Assembly (NCBI RefSeq): GCF_001028175.1
Contig: NZ_AEJF01000171.1
Location: forward strand, 24,447 to 88,446
Direction of reading: 5' to 3'
From: Caballeronia mineralivorans PML1(12)
GTDB lineage: Bacteria > Pseudomonadota > Gammaproteobacteria > Burkholderiales > Burkholderiaceae
Length of the DNA: 64,000 nt
Of this stretch, positions 33,541 through 42,450 are shown piece by piece. Below the pieces are notes generated by a model. It was given only the letters and a program-made list of their open reading frames with translations. It searched no databases and had not been told where the DNA came from. A program made the translations under genes and the position numbers. Every line of letters begins with the position of its first letter. Within the stretch, counting starts at the first letter, position 1.

Positions 33541-34646
33541 CGATGGCCCGGAGCACGGAACCTAAGATCAGTGTGTTGTGCGTCGACGACTCGGCGCTGG
33601 TGCGCAGCCTGATGACCGAGATCATCAACTCGCAGCCCGACATGCACGTGTGCGCGACCGCACCCGATCCGCTGGTGGCGCGCGAACTCATCAAGCAGCA
33701 CAACCCGGACGTGCTGACACTCGACGTCGAAATGCCGCGCATGGACGGCCTCGATTTCCTCGAAAAGTTGATGCGGCTTCGGCCGATGCCGGTGGTGATG
33801 GTGTCGTCGCTGACTGAACGCGGCTCGGAAATCACGCTGCGCGCGCTGGAACTCGGCGCGGTGGATTTCGTGACGAAACCGCGCGTGGGGATTCGCGACG
33901 GCATGCTCGAGTATTCCGAAAAGCTCGCCGATAAAATCCGCGCGGCAGCGCGAGCGCGGGTGCGGCAGGCGCCTCACGTCGTGCACGCTGCGCCAGGGGC
34001 TGCAGCCGCAGCGTCGAAGCCCACGCCGAACCTGAACAATCCGCTGGTGAGTACGGAGAAGCTGATTATCGTCGGGGCATCGACGGGCGGTACCGAAGCG
34101 ATCCGCGAGCTCTTGTTGCCGCTGCCGCCCGATGCCCCCGGCGTGATGATTGCGCAACATATGCCGCCGGGCTTCACGAAGTCGTTCGCACAACGTCTCA
34201 ACGGCTTGTGCCGGATCGCGGTGAAGGAAGCGGAGCACGGCGAGCGCGTGCTGCCGGGGCATGCGTACATCGCGCCCGGCGACGCCCATCTGGTGCTCGC
34301 GCGCAGCGGCGCGAACTACGTCGCGCATCTCTCCGACGCCCCGCCGGTCAACCGGCACCGGCCGTCGGTGGATGTGCTGTTCCGGTCAGCCGCACAAAAC
34401 GCCGGCAAGAACGTGCTTGGTGTGATTTTGACCGGCATGGGCCGCGACGGCGCGCAGGGTATGCTGGAAATGCAGCAAGCCGGCGCCTACACCTTCGCGC
34501 AGGACGAAGCGAGTTGCGTGGTGTTCGGCATGCCGCGCGAGGCCATCGCGACGGGCGGCGTGAGCGAGGTCGCACCGCTGTCGGAAATGACCCGGCGCGT
34601 GATGGCGCGACTCAACTCGATGGGTGAGCGCACGCAGCGCGTTTAA
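33537..34646 (+). CDS. cheB: Chemotaxis receptor methylesterase/response regulator CheB
   Basis: The 369-residue protein has a receiver domain (phospho-Asp63 in LTLDVEMPRMDGLDF) and a C-terminal esterase domain with catalytic Ser in IIVGASTGGTEAIRELL, His in MIAQHMPPGF and Asp in LTGMGRDGAQGM. It removes receptor methyl groups and deamidates Gln when phosphorylated by CheA. Start by ATGA overlap with cheD; an ATG two codons on is equally possible. Confidence 0.97.
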   Translation: MTMARSTEPKISVLCVDDSALVRSLMTEIINSQPDMHVCATAPDPLVARELIKQHNPDVLTLDVEMPRMDGLDFLEKLMRLRPMPVVMVSSLTERGSEITLRALELGAVDFVTKPRVGIRDGMLEYSEKLADKIRAAARARVRQAPHVVHAAPGAAAAASKPTPNLNNPLVSTEKLIIVGASTGGTEAIRELLLPLPPDAPGVMIAQHMPPGFTKSFAQRLNGLCRIAVKEAEHGERVLPGHAYIAPGDAHLVLARSGANYVAHLSDAPPVNRHRPSVDVLFRSAAQNAGKNVLGVILTGMGRDGAQGMLEMQQAGAYTFAQDEASCVVFGMPREAIATGGVSEVAPLSEMTRRVMARLNSMGERTQRV

Positions 34647-34724
34647 TCCTCGCCGAAAGAATTCGGATAGATACGCGGCGCAACGCGCCGCTTGAAGAAA
34701 ACACAAGGAACACAAGGAGCAGTT

Positions 34725-35123
34725 ATGGTGGACAAGAACATGAAGATTTTGGTCGTCGATGATTTTCCGACGATGCGGCGTATCGTGCGAAATCTGCTGA
34801 AGGAGCTGGGTTTCTCGAATGTCGATGAAGCCGAAGACGGCGCGGCCGGTCTTGCGCGCCTGCGCGGCGGCGGTTTCGATTTCGTCATTTCCGACTGGAA
34901 CATGCCGAACCTCGACGGCCTGGAGATGCTCAAGCAAATCCGCGGCGACAGCGCGATTGCCCATTTGCCGGTGCTGATGGTGACGGCGGAATCGAAGAAG
35001 GAAAACATCATCGCCGCGGCCCAGGCTGGCGCGAGCGGTTATGTCGTCAAGCCGTTCACGGCTGCGACCCTCGACGAGAAGCTGCAGAAGATTTTCGAAA
35101 AGATGGTTAAGGCCGGGAGCTGA
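34725..35123 (+). CDS. cheY: Chemotaxis response regulator CheY
   Basis: A 132-residue CheY from ATG 34725 (AAGGAGC upstream): Asp12/Asp13 in LVVDDFPTMRRIVRNLLKELG, phospho-Asp57 in ISDWNMPNLDG, Thr in VTAESKKENI, and the Lys in VVKPFTAATLDEKL. The sequence is very close to E. coli CheY. Phospho-CheY binds FliM and reverses motor rotation. It lies directly before cheZ, so this copy is the motor-binding CheY, unlike the paralogue at 26552. Confidence 0.97.
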   Translation: MVDKNMKILVVDDFPTMRRIVRNLLKELGFSNVDEAEDGAAGLARLRGGGFDFVISDWNMPNLDGLEMLKQIRGDSAIAHLPVLMVTAESKKENIIAAAQAGASGYVVKPFTAATLDEKLQKIFEKMVKAGS

Positions 35124-35125
35124 CC

Positions 35126-35836
35126 GTGAACGAAATGACCAACCACGAGACGCTCATCGACGTCGAACACGAAAGCGATGCATCGAGCGACCGCATCCTG
35201 GCACGCATTGGCCAGTTGACGCGCACGCTACGCGACTCCATGCGCGAACTCGGCCTCGACAAACAAGTGGAAGCCGCCGCCGAAATGGTGCCGGATGCGC
35301 GCGACCGTCTGAAATACGTCGCGACCATGACGGAACAGGCCGCCGAGCGCGCACTGAACGCCATCGAACTCGCCAAGCCGATCCAGGAAACCATGCAGCG
35401 CGACGCCCAAGCGCTCGATGCTCGCTGGGAGCAATGGTACGGCGCGCCGCTCGAGCGCGCAGACGTCAAGACCTTGCTGGCGGACACTCGCGGCTTCTTG
35501 CAGCAAGTCCCCGTGCAGACGGTCGCGACCAATACGCAATTGCTCGAAATCATGCTCGCGCAGGATTTCCAGGATTTGACCGGCCAGGTGATCAAGAAGA
35601 TTACCGATGTCGTGTACGTGATCGAACAGCAATTGCTCAGCGTGTTGCTGGAGAACATCGCACCGGAGCGGCGTGAGCAATTCGCGGCTCAGGCCGCGGC
35701 GCTGGCGGCGGCATCGAGCGCTGCGGGCTCGTCGGATACCTTGCTGAACGGTCCGCAGATCAATCCGGAAGGCCGTACTGACGTGGTCCAGGACCAGACT
35801 CAAGTCGACGACCTGCTCGCCAGCCTGGGTTTCTGA
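35126..35836 (+). CDS. cheZ: CheY-P phosphatase CheZ
   Basis: The 236-residue helical protein starts at GTG 35126, two bases after the cheY stop, with GGGAGC as binding site (an ATG three codons on is an alternative). The long hairpin dimer region includes DRLKYVATMTEQAAERALNAIE. The catalytic Gln is in AQDFQDLTGQVIKKI. The C-terminal CheY-tethering peptide QVDDLLASLGF is complete. It closes the operon. Confidence 0.96.
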   Translation: MNEMTNHETLIDVEHESDASSDRILARIGQLTRTLRDSMRELGLDKQVEAAAEMVPDARDRLKYVATMTEQAAERALNAIELAKPIQETMQRDAQALDARWEQWYGAPLERADVKTLLADTRGFLQQVPVQTVATNTQLLEIMLAQDFQDLTGQVIKKITDVVYVIEQQLLSVLLENIAPERREQFAAQAAALAAASSAAGSSDTLLNGPQINPEGRTDVVQDQTQVDDLLASLGF

Positions 35837-36089
35837 AGACACCGACGGTTCGACGCAGCCACGATTGCGGGTATCTATCGCATTCGCCTGCGTCGAAGCG
35901 CTTCTGGCGGCGTCCGCGCCTCGCATCTCTTCGTTCGCGCTCGAACATCCGCGTTAATTCCAATCGCCGTTTTCCAGAGTTCGACTTATTGGGCTGGCAT
36001 ACTGGTAATGCTTTGTGACAGCTTGTGTTGCGGGGACGTCGCAGCAGGCAAAATAGCGCATCTTGAAATAATCGGAACGGGGAGGCGAA

Positions 36090-36620
36090 GTGAACACTTC
36101 GATCATTTCATCGAGCTCATTGAGCTCGCGACGCGTAAGCGCGCTCGCCAGCCTGGCAGCAGGTCTGGCGTTGGGAGTGTTTGCGGTAATGCCGGCGTAT
36201 GCGGTGCTCGGCGGCGCGCCGATGACACCGCCCGACGGCGCGACCGTCAGCAACGCCGTGACGCATGCCGCGGCGTCCACGGTTGCGTCCGCTTCGGCCA
36301 GTAGTTCTTACATCGTGCGCACCACGACGCTCGCCGTCGGGACGGTGGTGAACGAGTACGTCGGTTCGGACGGCGTGGTGTTCGGCATTGCGTGGCAAGG
36401 CCCGCGCATCCCCGACCTGCAGACCTTGCTCGGCAGCTATTTTCCGCAATATGTGCAGGGCATTCAGAACCAGCGTGCCAACGGCGGCGGCCGCGGCCCC
36501 GTGAGCGTGGCAGGCAGCGCGCTGGTGGTCCGTTCCGGCGGTCATATGGGCGCGTTCGCGGGCCAGGCTTACCTGCCGCAATCCTTACCCGCGGGCGTCA
36601 GCCCGAGCGACATCCAATAA
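36090..36620 (+). CDS. DUF2844 secreted protein, partner of DUF3443
   Basis: A 176-residue exported protein with a long N-region (MNTSIISSSSLSSRRVSALASL), a hydrophobic stretch and likely cleavage at AYA-VLGGAP. The mature part carries the DUF2844 pattern VLGGAPMTPPDGA, NEYVGSDGVVFGIAWQGPRIPDLQTLLGSYFPQY. It is 18 nt upstream of the DUF3443 lipoprotein gene and surely co-transcribed; the pair recurs in Burkholderiaceae (family knowledge). Function unknown; if the partner is a protease, this could be its substrate, chaperone or inhibitor (inference). Confidence 0.9.
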   Translation: MNTSIISSSSLSSRRVSALASLAAGLALGVFAVMPAYAVLGGAPMTPPDGATVSNAVTHAAASTVASASASSSYIVRTTTLAVGTVVNEYVGSDGVVFGIAWQGPRIPDLQTLLGSYFPQYVQGIQNQRANGGGRGPVSVAGSALVVRSGGHMGAFAGQAYLPQSLPAGVSPSDIQ

Positions 36621-36638
36621 CGGACGGAGACTTCAACT

Positions 36639-37910
36639 ATGCGTCCGACGATTTCCTCGTCCAATCCGACCCGGCGTCCGGGCCTGTTCCGCTGGCTCGC
36701 CGTGCTGAGCTTATCGGTGTTGCTCGCAGCCTGCGGCGGCGGAGGCGGCGATTCCGGCAGCAGTGCCGTCAGCAGTAGCAGCACTACTAGTAGTAGCAGC
36801 ACGCCCAACGCGCAGCCGATTGCGGCTACGGCGTCGAACACGGTATCTATTACCGTCGGCCCAGGTGCGCAGAATTTCGTCAATATCCCGAACGTGTCCG
36901 TCATTGTGTGCGCGCCCGGCACAACCACTTGCCAGACCATCGACAACATCCAGCTCGATACCGGCTCGTACGGCTTGCGCCTCGCGAGCGACGCGGCGGC
37001 GCAGATTCTCGGCAGCTTGCCGGTGAATACGTCGACGAGCGGCGGCCAACTGGCGGAATGCACGCAATTCGCCGATGGCTTCACGTGGGGAACGGTGCGT
37101 ACCGCCGACGTGAAGATCGGCGGCGAAACCGCGAGCGCCATTCCGATCCAGATAGTCGGCGACATGGCTAACTCCACCGTGCCGCTCAACGGCTGCATCA
37201 ACGGCAGCAACGAGAGCACCTCGCGGCAACTTGGCGCGAACGGGATTCTTGGCGTGGGCGTGTCGGTGACCGATTGCGGCGCGTCGTGTACGGCCGCTTT
37301 GACCAGCAACTACTATTCGTGCCCGAGTGGAACGAACTGCACGGCTATTGGCGTGCCGGTCGCCCAGCAAGTCGTGAATCCGGTCACCAAGTTCGCCGTG
37401 AACAACAATGGCGTGATCGTGCAATTGCCGCCAGTGACGACTACGGCTGCGTCGGCGACGGGCACGCTGGTGTTCGGTATTGGCACGCAAAGCAACAATA
37501 CGCTGAGCGGTGTGACGTCGTTTCGCTCGACGGGTTTTGGCAACCTGAGCGGCACCTACAAGGGCACGGCAGTGACGACCATCGTCGATTCGGGTTCTAA
37601 CGGCCTGTTCTTCACCGATAGCTCGTTGCCCGCGTGCACGTCCACGTTCACGGATTTCTACTGTCCAGCCAGTCCGCAGGCGCTTTCGGCTATCGTTCGC
37701 GGGCTGGACGGCACGACGGCCACGGTGAATTTCACGGTGAACAACGCGCAGACGCTGGCTTCCAGCGGCACGAATTACGCGCTTAACGGGCTGGCGGGCA
37801 GCATTGGCTCGTTCCCGACGCTGTTTGACTTCGGCTTGCCGTTCTTCTTCGGACGACATGTGTATTTCGGCATCGCAACCAACGGAACTTCACCGTACGT
37901 GGCGTTCTGA
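36639..37910 (+). CDS. DUF3443 lipoprotein with pepsin-like aspartic-protease motifs
   Basis: A 423-residue lipoprotein: lipobox LLAAC with Cys32, then a Ser/Thr linker (40-58). What is seen: two Asp-Thr/Ser-Gly-Ser motifs, LDTGSYGLRL at 106-115 and VDSGSNGLFF at 316-325. Between them are GANGILGVGVS (199-209), like the conserved GILGLG of pepsins, and GTLVFGIG (275-282), like the opening of pepsin's second lobe. The C-terminal FDFGLPFFFGRHVYFGIA resembles the final pepsin segment. Two DxGS motifs 210 residues apart fit a bilobal pepsin fold. Twelve or so Cys may form disulfides in the periplasm. The family is still a DUF; the enzymatic call is inference. Confidence 0.88.
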   Translation: MRPTISSSNPTRRPGLFRWLAVLSLSVLLAACGGGGGDSGSSAVSSSSTTSSSSTPNAQPIAATASNTVSITVGPGAQNFVNIPNVSVIVCAPGTTTCQTIDNIQLDTGSYGLRLASDAAAQILGSLPVNTSTSGGQLAECTQFADGFTWGTVRTADVKIGGETASAIPIQIVGDMANSTVPLNGCINGSNESTSRQLGANGILGVGVSVTDCGASCTAALTSNYYSCPSGTNCTAIGVPVAQQVVNPVTKFAVNNNGVIVQLPPVTTTAASATGTLVFGIGTQSNNTLSGVTSFRSTGFGNLSGTYKGTAVTTIVDSGSNGLFFTDSSLPACTSTFTDFYCPASPQALSAIVRGLDGTTATVNFTVNNAQTLASSGTNYALNGLAGSIGSFPTLFDFGLPFFFGRHVYFGIATNGTSPYVAF

Positions 37911-37945
37911 TCGCGGTTAGTTCGGTTCGATAGCCTCAGAAAGGA

Positions 37946-37977
37946 CAAAGCCCGGCGAATCATTCCGCCGGGCTTTG
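37946..37977 (+). terminator. Rho-independent terminator of the DUF2844/DUF3443 operon
   Basis: CAAAGCCCGGCG (37946-37957) pairs over 12 bp with 37966-37977 and is followed by TTTTTC. Confidence 0.92.
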
Positions 37978-38014
37978 TTTTTCATGGAAGCGTAAGAGCT
38001 TCGTCGCGCACGTG

Positions 38015-38824
38015 TCATTCTCCCGCACGCGGTTTCCTCGGTGCTTTCTCCAGCAAGCGGTCGTACAGCCAGCGCGGCACCACGTGCAGCACAGCGCCGG
38101 CTACGCGCATCTGCCATGGAAACGTCGCAAACCTCTTTTTCCCGGCGATCGCGTCAGCGGTCTTGACGGCGAATTTATCGGCGTCCATCAGGAAGGGCAT
38201 CGGATATGGATTGTGCTCGGTCATTGCGGTGCGGATATAACCCGGCGCGATCGTCACCACCGACACCCCTTTCGGCCGCATCTCCACCCGCAGCGCTTCG
38301 AGATACTTCAGCGCCGCGGATTTCGACGCGCTATACGCGCCCGAGCCCGGCAGCCCGCGTATCCCCGCTACGCTCGCCACACCGACCAGCGTTCCGCGCC
38401 TTTCCTCGACCATCCGGGCGACGAACGGCTCGAAGGTGGCGATCATGCCGAAGTAGTTGATGTCCATCACGTCGCGGAAGACCTCGAGGTCGCCGTGACC
38501 GGTCAGCGCGCCGCGGCTGATACCGGCATTCGCGATCACCACGTCGGCACCGCCATGCTGCGCGCAGAACTGGGCCGCAGCGGCGCCTAGCGCGGCGGCG
38601 TCGCGGACATCGGCCGGATAGATCGAGATGGAATCACGGGGGAAGCGCGCCGCGAATGCCGCGAGCGCGTCGCCACGACGGGCGACGAGGCCAAGCACCG
38701 CACCGCGCCGGAGATATTCCTCGGCGAGTGCGAGGCCAATGCCGCTGGACGCGCCGGTGATGAAAACTCTCAGCCGGGCCGGCGTGGAACCGGCGCCCGG
38801 CGTGTCCTTCATAGCGGCGCTCAC
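38015..38824 (-). CDS. SDR-family NAD(P)-dependent oxidoreductase
   Basis: The 269-residue classical SDR has the cofactor motif VFITGASSGIGLALAEEYLRRG, the NAG motif VVIANAGIS, catalytic Ser (GVASVAGIRG) and Tyr-x3-Lys in GAYSASKSAALKYLEAL. A basic, Pro-rich tail (RLLEKAPRKPRAGE) ends the protein. It is 4 nt downstream of dsbA and likely co-transcribed. The substrate is not evident. Confidence 0.93.
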   Translation of the reverse strand: MSAAMKDTPGAGSTPARLRVFITGASSGIGLALAEEYLRRGAVLGLVARRGDALAAFAARFPRDSISIYPADVRDAAALGAAAAQFCAQHGGADVVIANAGISRGALTGHGDLEVFRDVMDINYFGMIATFEPFVARMVEERRGTLVGVASVAGIRGLPGSGAYSASKSAALKYLEALRVEMRPKGVSVVTIAPGYIRTAMTEHNPYPMPFLMDADKFAVKTADAIAGKKRFATFPWQMRVAGAVLHVVPRWLYDRLLEKAPRKPRAGE

Positions 38825-38828
38825 GCCT

Positions 38829-39482
38829 TTACATCTTCTGCGCGCGAACCTGGCCTACCAGGAAGTCGAGGACCTGGATCGTGCCCGGCAGGCTGTTCGT
38901 GGTGGCCGGACCCGTTTCATACTTACCCTGGACGGCCAACGTCGGCACGCCGTCGATCTTGTAGTCCTGCATCATCTTGGTGTCGCGTTGCAGGTCGCTT
39001 TGTGTCGAGAACGAGTTGTACGCGTCCATGTACTTCTTCTTGTCGACACCTTGCGTGGCGAGGAACGTAGCCTGCGCTTCCGGCGTCAGCAGATAGTTCT
39101 TCTTCACGTGGATCTCGTTGAACACGGCGGGCGTGAGTTTGTCCGCGAGGCCCAGTGCATCGAGTGCGTGATACATCTTCGAGTGCGGGATGAAGTCGTC
39201 GCGGAAGGCAACCGGCACGCGCTTGAACACCACGTCAGGACCTTGCTTCTTGACCCACGCTTCCAGATACGGGTCGAATTCGTTGCAGTGCGGGCAGCCG
39301 TACCACATGAATTCGATCACTTCGATCTTGCCCTTGGCGTCCACTGGCTGCGCGGCTTGCAGCACCGTGTAGTCGGTGCCCGCAACAGGCGCTGCCGGCG
39401 ATGCGTGCGCCGCGTTCATGGCGCTCAGGGTGCCGGCCACGAGGCCGAGGGAGAGAGCGAGGGCGCTGAAGAGTTTTTTCAT
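38829..39482 (-). CDS. dsbA: Periplasmic thiol:disulfide interchange protein DsbA
   Basis: A 217-residue oxidase from ATG 39482, with signal peptide MKKLFSALALSLGLVAGTLS..AHA. The redox site is Cys63-Pro-His-Cys66 (WYGCPHCNEFDPY) and the cis-Pro loop is GVPTLAVQG. It introduces disulfides into exported proteins and is re-oxidised by DsbB. It lies between a SPOR-domain gene and an SDR gene on the same strand, a Burkholderia arrangement. Confidence 0.97.
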   Translation of the reverse strand: MKKLFSALALSLGLVAGTLSAMNAAHASPAAPVAGTDYTVLQAAQPVDAKGKIEVIEFMWYGCPHCNEFDPYLEAWVKKQGPDVVFKRVPVAFRDDFIPHSKMYHALDALGLADKLTPAVFNEIHVKKNYLLTPEAQATFLATQGVDKKKYMDAYNSFSTQSDLQRDTKMMQDYKIDGVPTLAVQGKYETGPATTNSLPGTIQVLDFLVGQVRAQKM

Positions 39483-39680
39483 AATGACCGAGAAAGTGAT
39501 CGAGAAAGGGCGTGGAGAGGCAAAAGGGGAACACACGACACTTAAAAGAAGCTTAAGCCGGCCGGGCCACTATCCGCCGCCACTGACCTGTTCGGCCGAT
39601 TGACCGCCCGCCCGCGCTTGTCGGCCCGCGCCTGCCTTATACGAAGAAAGGCCGCGCGGGTCGCGGGTTTTACTGCGCGT

Positions 39681-40430
39681 TCACTGCTTGGAAAAGCGGA
39701 TGACGGCGGTATCCACGCCTGCATCGGAGAGTCGCTGACGCACGTTGTTCATGTCCTCGAACTTCGTGAACGGCCCGATCCGCACGCGGTAATACGTGAC
39801 GTTGCCGGCATCGCGTTGCGTCACCTTCGACTCGAAGCCCTGGAAGCCGAGCCGCGCGCGCTGCTGCTCCGCATCGGCCTGGGTCTTGTACGCGCCAACC
39901 TGCAGGAAATAGCCCGTGTTTGCGTCGCCGGGTGCGGGCGGCGTGACCTTGGCAGTCGATGAAGCTTGTGCCTCAGCCGGCTTCTTCGCAGCCGTTGCGC
40001 TCGACGAGCCGCCTGGCGCATTCGCGACCGGAGGCACCACGGCGGGCTTCGGTGCAACTGCTGTGCCGTTCGCGGACGGCGGCACTTCCAGGATCTGCGG
40101 TTCGTCCTGCACTCCCGACGACTGCGTCTGATCGTTCGTCTGCCCAGGCGCGGTGTTCGGCGGCGCGGGCTGCGCGGCTTGCGGCACAGCTTGCCCGGGT
40201 GTCTTGCCCTGCAGCGGCCGGTTGGGATCGTACGGCTGGCCCGTGGCGGGCGCGGAGACGGCATCGGCTGGAGCAGGCGCGACCTTCGTGACGAACGGCG
40301 TGGGTGCGCGGTTGATGTATAGCGCCACGATCACTGCAATTGCAAGGCCGACAATCAAGCCCAGCACGATACCGAGAAAAGTGCCCCCGGTTTGCTTCGA
40401 CTGCTTCGACGTGCTGCGTGGTTTTGCCAT
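39681..40430 (-). CDS. SPOR-domain membrane protein (FtsN-like)
   Basis: A 249-residue protein from ATG 40430 with a short basic cytoplasmic tail, one membrane helix (GTFLGIVLGLIVGLAIAVIV, about residues 16-38), a long Pro/Ala-rich periplasmic linker and a C-terminal SPOR domain (NTGYFLQVGAYKTQADAEQ ... VTYYRVRIGPFTKFEDMNN). SPOR domains bind denuded peptidoglycan at division sites. The layout is that of FtsN. It follows argS, as FtsN-like genes commonly do in beta-proteobacteria. Whether it is the essential FtsN is inferred. Confidence 0.9.
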   Translation of the reverse strand: MAKPRSTSKQSKQTGGTFLGIVLGLIVGLAIAVIVALYINRAPTPFVTKVAPAPADAVSAPATGQPYDPNRPLQGKTPGQAVPQAAQPAPPNTAPGQTNDQTQSSGVQDEPQILEVPPSANGTAVAPKPAVVPPVANAPGGSSSATAAKKPAEAQASSTAKVTPPAPGDANTGYFLQVGAYKTQADAEQQRARLGFQGFESKVTQRDAGNVTYYRVRIGPFTKFEDMNNVRQRLSDAGVDTAVIRFSKQ

Positions 40431-40581
40431 CGTATGAATAACCTGCAAAAAGTCTTCTGAATGGCCGTCGATTATAACGGCGGCCTTAAGCGTGGCATGG
40501 CATTGCATATGTTGCATGGCGTGTCCGTCGCGCAAGCTTTGCACGCCGGGCACGTAGCAACGGATGCGCCCGAAGCGGACA

Positions 40582-42366
40582 TCACATCTTCACGGGAGCG
40601 GACACACCGATCAGCGCGAGGCCGTTTTCGAGCACTTGCCGGGTGGCGGCAAGCAACGCGATGCGCGCGTTGCGCACGCCGTCCTCCTCCACCAACACGC
40701 GCTCCGCATTGTAGAACGAGTGGAATTCGCCCGCGAGGTCGCGCAGGTAGAACGCGACCGCGTGCGGCGAGAGTTCGTCGGCGGCGTGGGAGAGCATGTC
40801 CGGATACTCGGCGAGCTTGTTCAGCAGCGCCATCGCACGTTCGCTCGAGAGCGGCGTGAGATCGACCTGGGGCAGCGTGGCGGCATCGCCTGCGTAGCGC
40901 GTTTTCCAGTCGCCGAGAATCGTGCAGATCCGGGCGTGCGCGTACTGCACGTAATACACCGGGTTCTCATCGCTTTGCTTGAGCGCCAAGTCGATATCGA
41001 AGACGAATTCCGTGTCGGCCTTGCGCGAGATCAGGAAGAACCGCACGGCGTCGCGGCCGCGGCAAATGGTGTCTTCATCGATCTGGTCCGGCGCGACTTC
41101 CTCGCCCGGCGTCATGCCGCCCGACCATTCGATCAGGTCGCGCACCGTCACATAGCTGCCCGCACGCTTCGAGATTTTCACTTCCACGCCGTTGCGCATG
41201 ACCGTGACCATCTTGTGCAGCACGTAGTCGGGATAACCCTTCGGAATGCCGATGCCAAGCCCCTGCAGCCCCGCCCGCACGCGCGCGATGGTGCCGTGGT
41301 GGTCCGAACCCTGCACGTTGATGACCTTGGTAAAGCCGCGCTGCCACTTCGCCACGTGATACGCGACGTCCGGCACGAAGTACGTGTACGTGCCGTCGGA
41401 CTTGCGCATGACGCGGTCCTTGTCGTCGCCGTCGTCGGTTGTACGCAGCCACAGCGCGCCGTCCTGCTCGTAGGTCTTGCCCGCAGCGATCAGCGCGTCG
41501 ACCGTACCCTGCACGCGGCCTTCCTGATACAGCGACGACTCCAGGTAGAACTGGTCGAACGTGACGCCGAACGCGGTCAGGTCCAGATCCTGTTCGTGGC
41601 GCAGATACGCGACGGCGAAGACGCGAATAGCGTCGATATCGTCGACATCGCCCTTCGCCGTCACCGGCGAGCCGTCCTTGGCTGCGACCGTCGCGCCGGC
41701 CAGATAGTCACGGGCAATATCCGCGATGTACTCGCCGTTGTACGCGTTATCCGGCCATTCCTTGTCGCCTGGTGCAAAACCGCGGGCGCGCAATTGCGTG
41801 GACATGGCGAGATTGCCGATCTGCACTCCGGCGTCGTTGTAGTAGAACTCGCGATGCACCGCGTTGCCTTGCGTGCCGAGCAGGTTCGCCAATGCGTCGC
41901 CGAGCGTGGCCTGGCGGCCGTGGCCCACGTGCAGCGGCCCGGTTGGGTTCGCCGAGACGAATTCGATCAGCACGCGCTTGCCTTCGTCGCGATCGCTGTA
42001 GCCGTAGCGCGCGCCTTCTGCAATGGCTGCGGGCACCACGGCCTGTTTCGCCGATGCCGCCAGCCGCAAGTTGATGAAGCCAGGACCGGCGACTTCAGCG
42101 GCATCGACCAGACCTTGAGCTCCGGCCAAGCCGAGCACCGCATCGACAATCTGTTGCGCCAGTTGCCGTGGATTCGCGCGCAGCGGCTTGGCGAGCTGCA
42201 TGGCGACGTTCGACGCGACGTCGCCATGCGCCGCGACTTTCGGGCGCTCCAGGACGATTGTCGGTTCGACGAAGTTCGCTTCCGATGCGCCTTGCGACGC
42301 CTGTACGACCTGCTTGACCGCGTCGGCAAGCAGCGTTTCGAGTGTATGTTTTTGTGCGGGCAGCAT
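40582..42366 (-). CDS. argS: Arginyl-tRNA synthetase
   Basis: The 594-residue class I synthetase from ATG 42366 (MLPAQKHTLETLLADAVKQ). The HIGH motif is H146-V-G-H149 in NPTGPLHVGHGRQATLGDAL. The region VKISKRAGSYVTV is the KMSK-like loop. The C-terminal anticodon-binding helices end with LENGLALIGVSAPVKM. An in-frame extension to 42642 reads through the intergenic region and is rejected. It charges tRNA-Arg. It is followed by the SPOR and dsbA genes on the same strand. Confidence 0.97.
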   Translation of the reverse strand: MLPAQKHTLETLLADAVKQVVQASQGASEANFVEPTIVLERPKVAAHGDVASNVAMQLAKPLRANPRQLAQQIVDAVLGLAGAQGLVDAAEVAGPGFINLRLAASAKQAVVPAAIAEGARYGYSDRDEGKRVLIEFVSANPTGPLHVGHGRQATLGDALANLLGTQGNAVHREFYYNDAGVQIGNLAMSTQLRARGFAPGDKEWPDNAYNGEYIADIARDYLAGATVAAKDGSPVTAKGDVDDIDAIRVFAVAYLRHEQDLDLTAFGVTFDQFYLESSLYQEGRVQGTVDALIAAGKTYEQDGALWLRTTDDGDDKDRVMRKSDGTYTYFVPDVAYHVAKWQRGFTKVINVQGSDHHGTIARVRAGLQGLGIGIPKGYPDYVLHKMVTVMRNGVEVKISKRAGSYVTVRDLIEWSGGMTPGEEVAPDQIDEDTICRGRDAVRFFLISRKADTEFVFDIDLALKQSDENPVYYVQYAHARICTILGDWKTRYAGDAATLPQVDLTPLSSERAMALLNKLAEYPDMLSHAADELSPHAVAFYLRDLAGEFHSFYNAERVLVEEDGVRNARIALLAATRQVLENGLALIGVSAPVKM

Positions 42367-42450
42367 GCTGATTCTGAAATCCGGTAATTGAGCTGTTGGT
42401 CCGTTGCGGCGTTGCTTCGTTCCTTCGGCGTTCGTTTGTTTGCTTGTTTG

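Noticed and set aside
40564..42387. A 607-codon open frame antisense to argS
   Set aside because: High-GC shadow frame: His/Arg-rich, no domain, and argS on the other strand has all synthetase motifs.
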